Part shown: positions 1 through 7,201 of the stretch, piece by piece
Layout of the letters: the number at the start of each line of letters is the position of its first letter
Numbering within the stretch: position 1 is the stretch's first letter
Assembly: GCA_022414725.1 (NCBI GenBank)
Contig: CM039464.1
Span: 10,396,038-10,460,037 of the forward strand
Source: Microglena sp. YARC
Lineage: Eukaryota; Chlorophyta; Chlorophyceae; Chlamydomonadales; Chlamydomonadaceae
Direction of reading: 5' to 3'
Length of the DNA: 64,000 nt
Notes under the pieces: model-generated
What the model saw: the letters and a program-made list of their open reading frames with translations, nothing else
Databases searched by the model: none
Told to the model about the DNA's origin: nothing
Made by a program: the position numbers and the translations under genes

Positions 1-40
1 TTGTCTTCTTGCTCAGATGGAAATGGTTTCAATTTTTAAA

Positions 41-100
41 CCCTCGCTGGGGAAGATGTGAAAGGGGCTCCGCCGCTTGTTGAATACAATACCTCTCCGC
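41..100 (+). repeat. Partial copy of the GC-rich composite repeat (3' half)
   Basis: A degenerate fragment of a dispersed repeat whose core reads GTGAAAGGGGCTCCGCCGCT. Better copies lie near 24960, 35480, 52110, 60320 and 63680. Only the segment after the twin hairpins is kept here. No gene is seen in bases 1-258 apart from this repeat. Confidence 0.6.
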
Positions 101-324
101 TAAGGTTGATGTTGTGGGTGAGGATGGACGAGTAGGATGCGCAAGCCACCGAGTTCCCTTGGCGGTGCGCGATATTAATGCGCCCGTCATTGTAGTTATC
201 ATCGAAAGCGCGTTCCTTAGTGTATTTCTCCTCGAAGTGCTTGTGAAAAAAAATTGAAATGTTTCGCTCGATCTGTAATATCATATTATACTTCCACTTT
301 GCCTTATCATTTCTCAACTCAATC

Positions 325-825
325 ATGTCAGAACAACCGTGCATCATCGACCTATCAATGGACGACGAAGACATTGTTCGAGACTGTGTTGTATCCTTGG
401 TATCTGATGATGAGTCTGACTACGAGCCCGAGCTTATGTTAGAGTCCGACGACGAGCCCGAGCCCGAGCTCGAGCCATTGTCCGACGACGAAGAGCCCGA
501 GCCCGAGCTCTTTTCCGACGATTACGAGCCCGAGCCCTTTTCCGACAATTACGAGCCCGAGCCCGACATGTCTGACGACGACGAGCCCGAACCTGCCTAT
601 CAGCCCGAACCCGAGCCCGACATGTCTGACGACGACGAGCCCGAACCTGCCTATCAGCCCGAACCCGAGCCCGTGCCTGCCTATCAGCCGGCCCACGCGT
701 TTGAAGACTTAGCCGGCATGATGGCGAGGACCGGGATATTAGAAACGTTCCTCGCAGGCGGGCCTACCCAGGCGACCATGTCCACCAGCTGGTGGACGTA
801 CTGGTTGTCAAACAAAAGCCGTTGA
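325..825 (+). CDS. Acidic Glu/Pro/Asp repeat protein, N-terminal part
   Basis: Unrecognised protein of 166 residues built largely of repeats such as SDDDEPEPAYQPEPEP between residues about 30 and 135, so it is strongly acidic and probably disordered. I chose the ATG at 325 (MSEQP); an in-frame ATG at 259 would add a hydrophobic 22-residue leader. The last 30 residues look less ordered in composition, and a different frame (833-1051) carries a sensible C-terminal domain that stays open well upstream of its first ATG. The two may therefore be one gene split by a frameshift near 720-825. Function unknown. Confidence 0.6.
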   Translation: MSEQPCIIDLSMDDEDIVRDCVVSLVSDDESDYEPELMLESDDEPEPELEPLSDDEEPEPELFSDDYEPEPFSDNYEPEPDMSDDDEPEPAYQPEPEPDMSDDDEPEPAYQPEPEPVPAYQPAHAFEDLAGMMARTGILETFLAGGPTQATMSTSWWTYWLSNKSR

Positions 826-832
826 CACCTGG

Positions 833-1051
833 ATGACTGGCGTTTGGACGAGGAAGGAAAAGAAGAACATGATCCTGAGTCTGCATCCCGACAAGGCCAA
901 CTCCTTGCGCGATGCGCGCATGACCGATGAAGATCACAGGTGGATGGACAAACTGTCCCAAAACCTTAATGGAGCCCTCAACGAGGTGCACCAAGTGATT
1001 CCATGCGAGATGTATGAAATCATTTACTTGCTACACAACGAGCTTCCCTAG
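833..1051 (+). CDS. Possible C-terminal half of the acidic protein, J-like LHPDK motif
   Basis: A 72-residue reading frame with the segment KKNMILSLHPDKANSLRDAR followed by an amphipathic helix. HPDK is the signature of J-domain helix II/III loops, but the rest of a J domain is not recognisable, so this is at best a degenerate or J-like module. The frame is open upstream to about 720, overlapping the end of the preceding acidic gene, which suggests one original protein: acidic tail first, helical domain last. It could also be a separate small gene. Confidence 0.45.
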   Translation: MTGVWTRKEKKNMILSLHPDKANSLRDARMTDEDHRWMDKLSQNLNGALNEVHQVIPCEMYEIIYLLHNELP

Positions 1052-1288
1052 TGGAACCGCGTTTTAGGGTTTAGGGTTTCCTGCGTATAATTATATTTTT
1101 TCGAAATGCGACAGTTTTCCGCCGTTTGCGTGTACATGGAGCCGCCGCCTTGGCATGTGTGGACACCGAGGAGGATGCGAAAGCCGCCATGTATGGATTT
1201 TGCGTTGTTTACACTCATTTGTATAACGGGGGGCTGCAAAATCCACTGCGGCTTTAGAAGCCCCCCGTCAGTCCATTCATTCATCTTA
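1052..1288. other. Gene-free stretch with telomere-like motif and dispersed short repeat
   Basis: No convincing gene. It opens with about two and a half TTTAGGG units at 1063-1079, then a copy of a short repeat around TGCGACAGTTTTCCGCCGTT (1108 onward) that recurs near 5690, 47610-47690, 51890-51980, 60090-60180 and 61770. Confidence 0.5.
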
Positions 1289-1591
1289 CACTCGACGGAA
1301 TACTAAAATGAAACCGCTTTCTTGAGTGTACGGTACACCTTGCGATTGTGAGAGCAGAAAAGCGATCCCGGTCGCATGTTTCTGGAGAGAATCGCAGTCC
1401 TCGTACCTCTGGGTACCTCTCGATCGATTTTTGAGAATCGACAAGGGAAGTGGCGAAGCCACCCCTCCTGTGCTTCTCTTGTGCGCCTTTACGTTTATTG
1501 TACAACCTTACCTCTTGGTCGCGAAAACATTAGGTTACACCGCAAGGTGTGCCGTACACGAAGCGGTTTCATTTAAGTATTCCGTTGACTG
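1289..1591. mobile_element. MITE of Fanzor/mariner family 2 (about 303 bp)
   Basis: Starts CACTCGACGGAATACTAAAA and ends in the inverted equivalent, flanked by TA on both sides, as expected for Tc1/mariner insertion. Between the ends lies a remnant of the C-terminal coding region of the family-2B Fanzor (minus strand, about 1345-1505). Both termini are of the type found at the Fanzor 3' side of the full elements, giving long inverted arms of about 75 bp. Non-autonomous. Confidence 0.85.
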
Positions 1592-1892
1592 TACCCCCCC
1601 AAGTATTACCATACCATACCATACCATACCATACCATACCATACCATAAAATACCATAACATACCATACCATACCATACCATACCAGTATCCGACGATCT
1701 GCCTGAACGACGACCCTCATAATCATTCGATGTTGTTGGTATTGTCCGCACTGCGTGTAGACCGTGTGCGAGCAGGGCGTATATTGCCTCGTCCCTGTGT
1801 TGTGTTTGCGAATCTATCCATTCTTCGAGTACCATTTGAAACCCAATAGGTAAAGATACGGTCAATGTCTTTGTATTTATCGTATTTTTCAT
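1569..1892 (-). CDS. Ribbon-helix-helix-like protein with microsatellite-encoded tail
   Basis: 107 residues starting MKNTINTKTL. Residues about 8-48 (TVSLPIGFQMVLEEWIDSQ, then RDEAIYALLAHGL) match the beta-strand, helix, helix pattern of CopG/Arc-type DNA-binding proteins: a short strand with VSLP, then two amphipathic helices with a conserved RxEAI-like turn. Such proteins are usually dimeric repressors. After residue 70 the chain becomes MVWYG repeats, translated from the ATACC pentanucleotide array at 1609-1685, and the last residues and stop come from the neighbouring MITE terminus. The original C terminus is therefore probably lost or extended. The family call is by pattern only. Confidence 0.6.
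   Translation of the reverse strand: MKNTINTKTLTVSLPIGFQMVLEEWIDSQTQHRDEAIYALLAHGLHAVRTIPTTSNDYEGRRSGRSSDTGMVWYGMVCYGILWYGMVWYGMVWYGNTWGGTVNGILK
1609..1685. repeat. (ATACC)n pentanucleotide microsatellite
   Basis: About 15 near-perfect ATACC units with a few single-base interruptions (AAAATACC, AACATACC). It abuts the MITE end at 1591 and lies inside the tail of the ribbon-helix-helix gene. Confidence 0.9.
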
Positions 1893-1977
1893 CTTGTTTG
1901 TCTTCTGTATGTCTTCTGTATGTCTTCTTTTTTTATATTATTTTCCATGCTAAAAAAAAATTGACGCCTTTTTCCTT

Positions 1978-2034
1978 CTTTTGAAACAACAACAATAACA
2001 ACAACAACAACAACAATAACAACAACAACAACTT
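1978..2034. repeat. (CAA)n-rich 5' leader of the Ala/Pro-rich gene
   Basis: A run of CAA/CAATAA units directly upstream of the ATG at 2041. The paralogous gene at 43382-44323 has the same leader (44331-44395 in the opposite orientation), so the leader was duplicated together with the gene. Confidence 0.75.
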
Positions 2035-2040
2035 GATATC

Positions 2041-2955
2041 ATGTCTACCAACAACATGTCTACCGATTTCACATCATTCGTGAATGATTCCGGTATATTT
2101 ACAGTTGTCCAAGTGAAGGACCAAACGAAGATCAACACTAAACTCAGTGTCTCTCACATGAAGGACATGTGCAACAAGATAATTTCATTTCCCCTCGTTC
2201 CTGCGTGCCTCGCAGACCCTGTCTGCGCAATGAAAAATGCGTACGCTAAGTTTCTCGAAGAGAAACCCAAAGCGGAGAAAAATCCTTTACAGGCAATGCT
2301 TCTCCCTATTGCCTTAGCTGCCAACGCTGCTAAGTCTGCTGCTGCTCCTGCTGCTTCTGCTGCTCCTGCTCCTTCCGCCGTACTTGCCATCGCCAGTGCC
2401 CTTGCCCTCCCAGAGGACGAATGCATGTCGGAGAGTTCCAGCAGTGGCGGTAAAAGGCGCCGCGCCAATGGTTCACCATCTGTGGCTCCTACTCCTGCTG
2501 CTTCTGCTGCTGCTGCTGCTGCTCCTGCTGTTGCTTTTACGTTTACTGCTACTGCTCCTGCTCCTGCTGCTCCTGCTCCTGCTGCTCATGCTGCTCCTGC
2601 TCCTGCTCCTGCTGGCTCGTTCTCAACGTGCTCCCTGTCCTCCTCCTTGGCCTCCGGTCGTGTTGGTCGCGGGTCCGTTCTAAAGAACGAGCTTCCTGTT
2701 GGATCCAATATAGATGCATTTACCATCGTGGGGTATTCCCCCACCCTGGTCTGCACTGCTGTCACCATTCACGGCAACCCGTGTGGTAGAAAACAGGCGA
2801 TCTTAAGCAACCCCAATGGTGGGACCTTCACAACTGGCAAGTGCTCGCACCTATCGTGCATGAAACAGACTCCCGCCAAGCGTGAGGCGTACCTCGCCAC
2901 CAAGCGACCTACGCTTGACGAGCTCTCACTTGAGATTAGCTCCCTGACCCTTTAG
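2041..2955 (+). CDS. Ala/Pro-rich protein with C-terminal Cys motif, copy 1
   Basis: 304 residues of unknown function. Residues 1-85 form a folded-looking N-terminal domain (MSTNNMSTDFTSFVNDSGIF). Residues about 90-215 are low-complexity Ala/Pro, encoded by GCT/CCT repeats, with an internal basic GGKRRRANGS patch that could be a nuclear signal. Residues 235-304 contain paired cysteines (CTAVTIHGNPCGRK, then GKCSHLSCMKQT), plausible zinc ligands. The start is fixed by the CAA-rich leader shared with the paralogue. An almost identical gene lies inverted at 43382-44323, sharing leader, both end domains and the GTTAGTCAGTCAGTAAGTTA-type trailer; only the Ala/Pro tract differs in length. DNA or RNA binding is a guess. 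Confidence 0.8.
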   Translation: MSTNNMSTDFTSFVNDSGIFTVVQVKDQTKINTKLSVSHMKDMCNKIISFPLVPACLADPVCAMKNAYAKFLEEKPKAEKNPLQAMLLPIALAANAAKSAAAPAASAAPAPSAVLAIASALALPEDECMSESSSSGGKRRRANGSPSVAPTPAASAAAAAAPAVAFTFTATAPAPAAPAPAAHAAPAPAPAGSFSTCSLSSSLASGRVGRGSVLKNELPVGSNIDAFTIVGYSPTLVCTAVTIHGNPCGRKQAILSNPNGGTFTTGKCSHLSCMKQTPAKREAYLATKRPTLDELSLEISSLTL

Positions 2956-3010
2956 TCAGTCAGTAAGTTAGTTAGTCAGTCAGTAAGTTAGTTATTTAGA
3001 TACTCTTTTT
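2956..3010. repeat. GTCAGTCAGTAA-type trailer repeat
   Basis: Short GTCA/GTTA tandem units right after the stop, then a T-run. The same sequence, inverted, follows the paralogue at 43313-43381, marking one edge of the duplicated unit. Confidence 0.7.
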
Positions 3011-3086
3011 TTTGATACATTTTTTTAGAAACGAGACGGATGCGTAGTGAATTCGTGCACGTACATCCGTACATTAGCTGTTCCGT

Positions 3087-3290
3087 TTAGGGTGAACAGT
3101 GGTGTAGCCGAGGAGCGTCTTGGCGATGGTGACGCCCCCGAGGACGACCAGGACGACGCCCAGGATCAGCTAGAGCTTCACCGGGCTGATCTCGCCCGAG
3201 GTCGCCAGAGCCCCGCCGCCGAGGATTCCAGCGAGCATGCCGATGGCGACGGCAGCAACGACCCAGAGGTCGATGAGTCCCTTTTTGTAC
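3087..3290 (-). pseudogene. Remnant of a small two-helix membrane protein with an internal TAG
   Basis: Read on the minus strand, the GC-rich block encodes two hydrophobic segments (LWVVAAVAIGMLAGILGGGA, then a stretch with LGVVLVVLGGVTIAKTLLGY) separated by a TAG at 3170-3172. The 5' end is cut by the transposon terminus at 3290. Two hydrophobic helices in one frame with a single stop suggest a decayed or mis-sequenced integral membrane protein rather than chance. Its base composition is richer in GC than its neighbours. Confidence 0.5.
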
Positions 3291-3388
3291 ACTCGACGGA
3301 ATACTAAAATGAAACCGCTTTCTTGAGTGTACGGTACACCTTGCGGTGTAACCTAATGTTGTCGCGACCACCGGAGGGGGACCGAGTA
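3290..3388. mobile_element. Solo Fanzor-side terminus of family 2
   Basis: Begins TA, CACTCGACGGAATACTAAAA and continues through the subterminal hairpin TACACC-TTGC-GGTGTA to the CCACCGGAGGGGGACCGAG segment, matching 27501-27598 and 52744-52840. No opposite terminus is found nearby, so this is a solo end. It ends just upstream of the amidotransferase gene and may contribute to its promoter region. Confidence 0.8.
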
Positions 3389-3409
3389 TTATATAAATTC
3401 TATTGTAAA

Positions 3410-4057
3410 ATGCTCGTTGTCATTGACAATACAATCGGTCCCAAGCCTATTTTCAGGCAGTACCTCCTATCTTTTCTTAGGCGCCAAAGGCATGGTCATG
3501 CGATCGCACGTACTCTTTCAGAGGTTGTAGAGATTTCCCGGACAAAGCAAGTTTCTGGGTTCATCCTCACGGGATCGCAATTGCACGTGCATGACATAGG
3601 TCGTGACAGAGAGGCGATGAACACCTTTGCCCTAAGACATGGTGCTCCGGTTCTTGGAATATGCTTTGGTGCCCAGTTTATCAACTTATACTTTGGTGGT
3701 CATCTCGAATACACAGGTGCCGCCGTACACCATACACGGGGCATCAAAATTATTGGGGCACGTATTGGGCTTGTTGAGGGGGTTCCAATGAAATTGGAGG
3801 CTGACTTCTATGCTGCATACTCAATTTCTGATCTAGCTCCGTGCATGCGCCCGATTTGCCTCGATGAGGTCCAACGTGTTGTAGCGTTCCGACATAAGAG
3901 ACGACGGATATGGGGAACCCTTTTCCATCCGGAGTCAATCTGCGCTCATACCGAGCTGATATTGAATAACTTCATACAGACAGTACAAAAATGGGCACCC
4001 CCGAAGACCTCTGAAAAGACTCTCCATCTCGGGAACAACACTTTCAACAAAAAATAA
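3410..4057 (+). CDS. Class I glutamine amidotransferase-like protein
   Basis: 215 residues with the class I (triad) amidotransferase signature: nucleophile Cys85 in VLGICFGAQ, and the His173/Glu175 pair in GTLFHPES. Class I domains release ammonia from glutamine for partner synthases (anthranilate, aminodeoxychorismate, GMP, CTP); peptidases of the same fold also exist. No synthase partner is nearby, so the acceptor is unknown. I placed the start at 3410, 20 bases after a TATATAA-like box (about 3389-3397). The last 17 residues (from PPKTSEKTL) are encoded by one unit of the 95-bp satellite found at 22181-23612, so the natural C terminus overlaps, or has been replaced by, satellite sequence. 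Confidence 0.85.
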   Translation: MLVVIDNTIGPKPIFRQYLLSFLRRQRHGHAIARTLSEVVEISRTKQVSGFILTGSQLHVHDIGRDREAMNTFALRHGAPVLGICFGAQFINLYFGGHLEYTGAAVHHTRGIKIIGARIGLVEGVPMKLEADFYAAYSISDLAPCMRPICLDEVQRVVAFRHKRRRIWGTLFHPESICAHTELILNNFIQTVQKWAPPKTSEKTLHLGNNTFNKK

Positions 4058-4206
4058 TTAATAGTAATTGGCTTAAAGCGTGATAAGCTGGTGTAGCTGG
4101 CAGTACTCATTCGAGTGTTGTTGCTGATTGTGGCATTGTTACTTTGTCAGTACACTCGACGGAACGAAATTAACAGGACCGGCTAACATAAGAAATTAAC
4201 AAGAAT
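4058..4206. other. Short intergenic region with partial transposon terminus
   Basis: AT-rich spacer. TACACTCGACGGAAC at about 4150-4164 is the tip of a family-2 terminus without its subterminal part. It lies just upstream of the phosphatase gene. Confidence 0.5.
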
Positions 4207-4933
4207 ATGGCTGATCTCAATAAGATGCATATCGATAACTTGTTCAAAGTGTGCGACAATCTTTACCTATCAGACCAAGAAGCAGCTCTCAACCACCAAC
4301 TTTGTAAAACGTTGCAATTCAAGCTTGTTGTGAACTGCACAAACCACACACCGTACATAAAACCAAGGAACCCCAAACACAACATACATTAAGGTTGCTG
4401 TTGAAGACAACTGCAGGCAAAAAGAGGTCACGAAACTCATATCCTATCTACCATATATTGTTGAGGTGATGCATGGAGTGTTAAGTCAAAACAATGTAGT
4501 GCTTGTGCATTGTAGGTTGGGAAGACAACGGTCTGCAACAGTTGTTGCTGCTTATCTGATGTGGGAAAGATGCATTACGATGACAGATGCGATCAAGCAC
4601 ATTCAAAGGTTGAACCCCACCGCATTCCAACCAGAAGCCAACTTTAAACGGTCCCTTGAAATGTTTGAAGTTCACCTGAGGGGCAAGGTCTTCCATGGCG
4701 GTGCATCCTTGTCCCATCAAGATGACAACCATGAACAAGATCATCGTGAACCTGGAGTGAAGATGCTCCTCGTGAATTCCACTGCCCCACTACTGGGGGC
4801 GAGATTCCCCTTTCATAACATACATGCCAACCTGGATGGTACACCACACTTGCTCTCGCATCACTTGTTTCTGTTCTTCATGTATGCGTCCAATGGTACC
4901 CGGCTGCAGTCAATGTCATCTATCGAGTCGTAG
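4207..4933 (+). pseudogene. Dual-specificity protein phosphatase, frameshifted
   Basis: The first frame (4207-4392, MADLNKMHIDNLFKVCDN) gives the N-terminal strands of a dual-specificity phosphatase: LYLSDQEAAL and LVVNCTNHTPY. The second frame, open from before 4382 to 4933, gives the catalytic loop VLVHCRLGRQRSATVVAAYL, an exact HCxxGxxRS signature with nucleophilic Cys near base 4511, then helices ending near EVHLRGK. A one-base shift between about 4340 and 4390 separates the halves. The roughly 85 residues after 4680 have no recognised domain. If the shift is an assembly error the enzyme could be intact: cysteine phosphatase acting on phospho-Tyr/Ser/Thr or RNA 5' phosphates. Confidence 0.8.
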
Positions 4934-5006
4934 CACTCCTTCGCGCTTTCCATGCTGATAATTGTTTAGGGTTTATATTGTATATTTCAAAACACGATCT
5001 TCAGAC

Positions 5007-5156
5007 ATGGATTGCTTACCTTACCAGAATCCCACGTACACTGTAGGGTCCATTGTAACCGTAGACAACCCAACAACGTACAACGACTTGGATAAGACAA
5101 CAAGTATCGTGGGAATAGTGTACGAGGCTTACATTCACAAGGGATTTCCGATGTAA
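5007..5156 (+). CDS. Small hypothetical protein (49 aa)
   Basis: Starts MDCLPYQNPTYTVGSIVTVD and reads as a compact beta-rich peptide. A telomere-like GTTTAGGGTTTA lies about 40 bases upstream. No family recognised; an upstream in-frame start at 4962 is possible. Confidence 0.4.
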   Translation: MDCLPYQNPTYTVGSIVTVDNPTTYNDLDKTTSIVGIVYEAYIHKGFPM

Positions 5157-5223
5157 TGGTGTGCTGATGAGAAAGAACAATGCGTGCTATGACATGAAAA
5201 AATTCAAGCAATCAACATCATGC

Positions 5224-5380
5224 TTGTCAAGTGATATATGTTGCCAACACTTGGATGAGAACCGTATCAGTCAAAATCGGCCGGGAGGCAGGAACGCCCA
5301 GTACTTTTGAAAAATGCAACAACACCTCTTGCGGTTGTGCATTGAGTTGACAATAAAATTTCAACAAACCTTTTTTTTAT
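5224..5380. mobile_element. Nested scraps: composite repeat, 166-bp MITE end, family-2 transposase piece
   Basis: 5224-5270 is an inverted piece of the composite repeat (CACTTGGATGAGAACCGTAT). 5271-5301 is the right end of the 166-bp MITE (GGCCGGGAGGCAGGAACGCC). 5302-5375 matches the transposase N-terminal region at 40319-40380 (minus sense). Joined without spacers, they record repeated insertion and deletion. Confidence 0.7.
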
Positions 5381-5550
5381 ATTTGAATTATACTACCTCT
5401 TTTCTTTTCTTAAGATGGGTCTTTTTGAATTTGTATACGGAACATCCAAGCCGCAGCTGGGTTCCTTGCTTGATGGTGCCACATGGGATAAGTAAGTGAG
5501 TCAGCAGCTCAATTCCACTGTCCCCCCTCCGCGGGACCCGCTATCCCCCC

Positions 5551-5838
5551 TTAAGAATTCCCATAGTTTCTTAAGCAGGAGCCTTCTTGATACAATACGG
5601 TTTCTTTGGATGACCGGACCATAGTGAATGAGGTTGCGAAAGACGCGACACACATTAATCCGCGGTGGTGTCTTTTGGAGACGATGACATGTTTCCGCCG
5701 TTTGCATGTGGAGTCAGATGTTTTTCGATCGTCGTCGTCAGTGTTCCTCCGTTTGCGGGTGTTCGTTCGTACGGAGGGTTGGCTTACGCTTGAGGGGCAC
5801 CATCCAGATTGGTATGAATGTTCCAAAAACTCAGACAT
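5551..5838 (-). CDS. Doubtful basic hypothetical protein
   Basis: About 95 residues starting MSEFLEHSYQSGW with a basic and acidic patch (RKRRNTDDDDRKTSD). The opposite strand is also open (5606-5860), and no domain is visible in either, so I cannot say which, if any, is coding. Confidence 0.25.
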   Translation of the reverse strand: MSEFLEHSYQSGWCPSSVSQPSVRTNTRKRRNTDDDDRKTSDSTCKRRKHVIVSKRHHRGLMCVASFATSFTMVRSSKETVLYQEGSCLRNYGNS

Positions 5839-5904
5839 CTGGGTGATCTTAATCAGATGACTCCGACGTCTCGCCAAATTGTATAAAGGGTGTCCCACGG
5901 ATAC

Positions 5905-6245
5905 ACTAGGACAAGGGAATTATGTTACATAATATGCCGAGTCCCCCAAAATCCTCTTGTATGTGTTTATCTTCTACACTTCGCTCGACACTGCGTTCTG
6001 TAAAGAACCTGTCAGCTTGTAATCAATTGTGCGTCCTACCACAACTTCCAGTTTGCAATATTTCTTTGGCCTCGCAAGAATTCCGGGGCGGGTTGGGTAC
6101 ATTGTAAAGCAATTGTGGATGTTAATGGCTGCATTGAGGTCACGGTTTACAAACAACTTGCTGTTCTCCATGGTGGAACTGCACCATAGCAAGCCTCGAA
6201 CCGTGCGCCCTTTTTTTCGGATTGCACACTCTGGAGGACGGTGGT
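5905..6245 (-). mobile_element. Solo 3' end of Fanzor family 3
   Basis: About 340 bp nearly identical to 30645-30985, the 3' end of the family-3 Fanzor and its terminus. The coding part (6240 down to 5974) keeps GLLWCSSTMENSKLF and the RuvC-III motif NRDLNAAINI. The terminal side has the palindrome ATTATGTTACATAAT at 5919-5933. Nothing upstream of the RuvC-III region remains. Confidence 0.85.
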
Positions 6246-6388
6246 GCTTCATGATTATTCAAACGTATGGCGCACAATCAGGGGGGTGTTTATTTGATTA
6301 CAGGAACGCTTTGAAAATATTATTAATGCTCACATCGTGAGCACTTTGACTTTTCATGCTGCTGTACATCTTATTTACGTGAATCGTG

Positions 6389-6895
6389 TTACAAACCATT
6401 TTTTTCTTCTTCGTCGAGGCACCAGGGAATATGTCGTTCAGGAGCCCACGCGACTTCGACTAGCTCTTTCTTCATCATCTTGTTCCGAAGAAGGATGCGC
6501 ATTTTCGAACACGACGCCTGTGTGTTCGATATCGCTGTCTCCAAGTCTTGCTTGATCGTTTGAAACTTGGAGTGCGTATCAGAGTCGCCGTTGAAACGTT
6601 CGAGTGCGACAGTCAACGCATCGACGATTTCGTGAAGACAATGCATCTCTACATTGTCGTGCAGTTGTCGTTCGCACAGCGTGTCGACCATGACCCGAGG
6701 GACTCTCACGATCTGAGGTTCGCTGTACGCAACCATGCTCAATGTTTCGATTTCAGGAACTCGCTCCGTAAGCGCCAGGACGTATTCTAATGGAAAGTCA
6801 TCGTCATTGCACCCTTCCTCCTTCTTAAATCGAAAGAAACCGTGCCATTTGGGGCAGAATGGATAAGTGTACAAGCGTCGATCAGTGGTCCACAT
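6389..6895 (-). CDS. Hypothetical protein (168 aa)
   Basis: Starts MWTTDRRLYTYPFCPKWHGF and is mostly helical; the C-terminal half (KFQTIKQDLETAISNTQAS) may be coiled coil. The upstream region has the AT-rich stretch TTTCATTTATATCGTTTTTT. No known domain. It is a stand-alone gene between transposon remnants and shows no frameshift. Confidence 0.6.
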   Translation of the reverse strand: MWTTDRRLYTYPFCPKWHGFFRFKKEEGCNDDDFPLEYVLALTERVPEIETLSMVAYSEPQIVRVPRVMVDTLCERQLHDNVEMHCLHEIVDALTVALERFNGDSDTHSKFQTIKQDLETAISNTQASCSKMRILLRNKMMKKELVEVAWAPERHIPWCLDEEEKNGL

Positions 6896-6972
6896 GGTTG
6901 ACGTCTTTTACCAGAGTGGAGTACGCTTTTCCGAACACAGCACATTTCATTTATATCGTTTTTTGAAAGTTA

Positions 6973-7050
6973 GGTGAAAGGGGCTCCGCCACTTGTTTAA
7001 TGTGGTACGGTGGTTCTCATCCAAGTGTTGGCGACATATATCACTTGACA
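6973..7050 (+). repeat. Composite repeat, 3' module only
   Basis: GTGAAAGGGGCTCCGCCACT followed by GGTTCTCATCCAAGTGTTGG, i.e. the region after the twin hairpins. It continues into ATATATCACTTGACAAGCA, which is also seen inverted at 5224-5245. Confidence 0.7.
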
Positions 7051-7201
7051 AGCAGTTTTGAGGTTGGTTGGTTAAGGATGAGAACAACCGTGATGTCTTT
7101 TTTACGCCCCCCTTGTTCTTCATCTGCCGGTGGAATTACCACTTTACTGTCCCCGCTTTCCTCGATACAGTTGTTCTCAAATAAAGTGGGACACTTTATA
7201 A

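Noticed and set aside
833..1051. Full J-domain protein
   Set aside because: Only the LHPDK motif is present; helices II and III are not recognisable, unlike the true J protein at 23728-24273.
1063..1080. True chromosome telomere
   Set aside because: Only about two and a half units, internal to the sequence and followed by genes and transposons.
2384..2683. Poly-leucine frame within the Ala/Pro-rich gene (and 43654-43992)
   Set aside because: Frame-shifted reading of GCT/CCT repeats; not a membrane protein.
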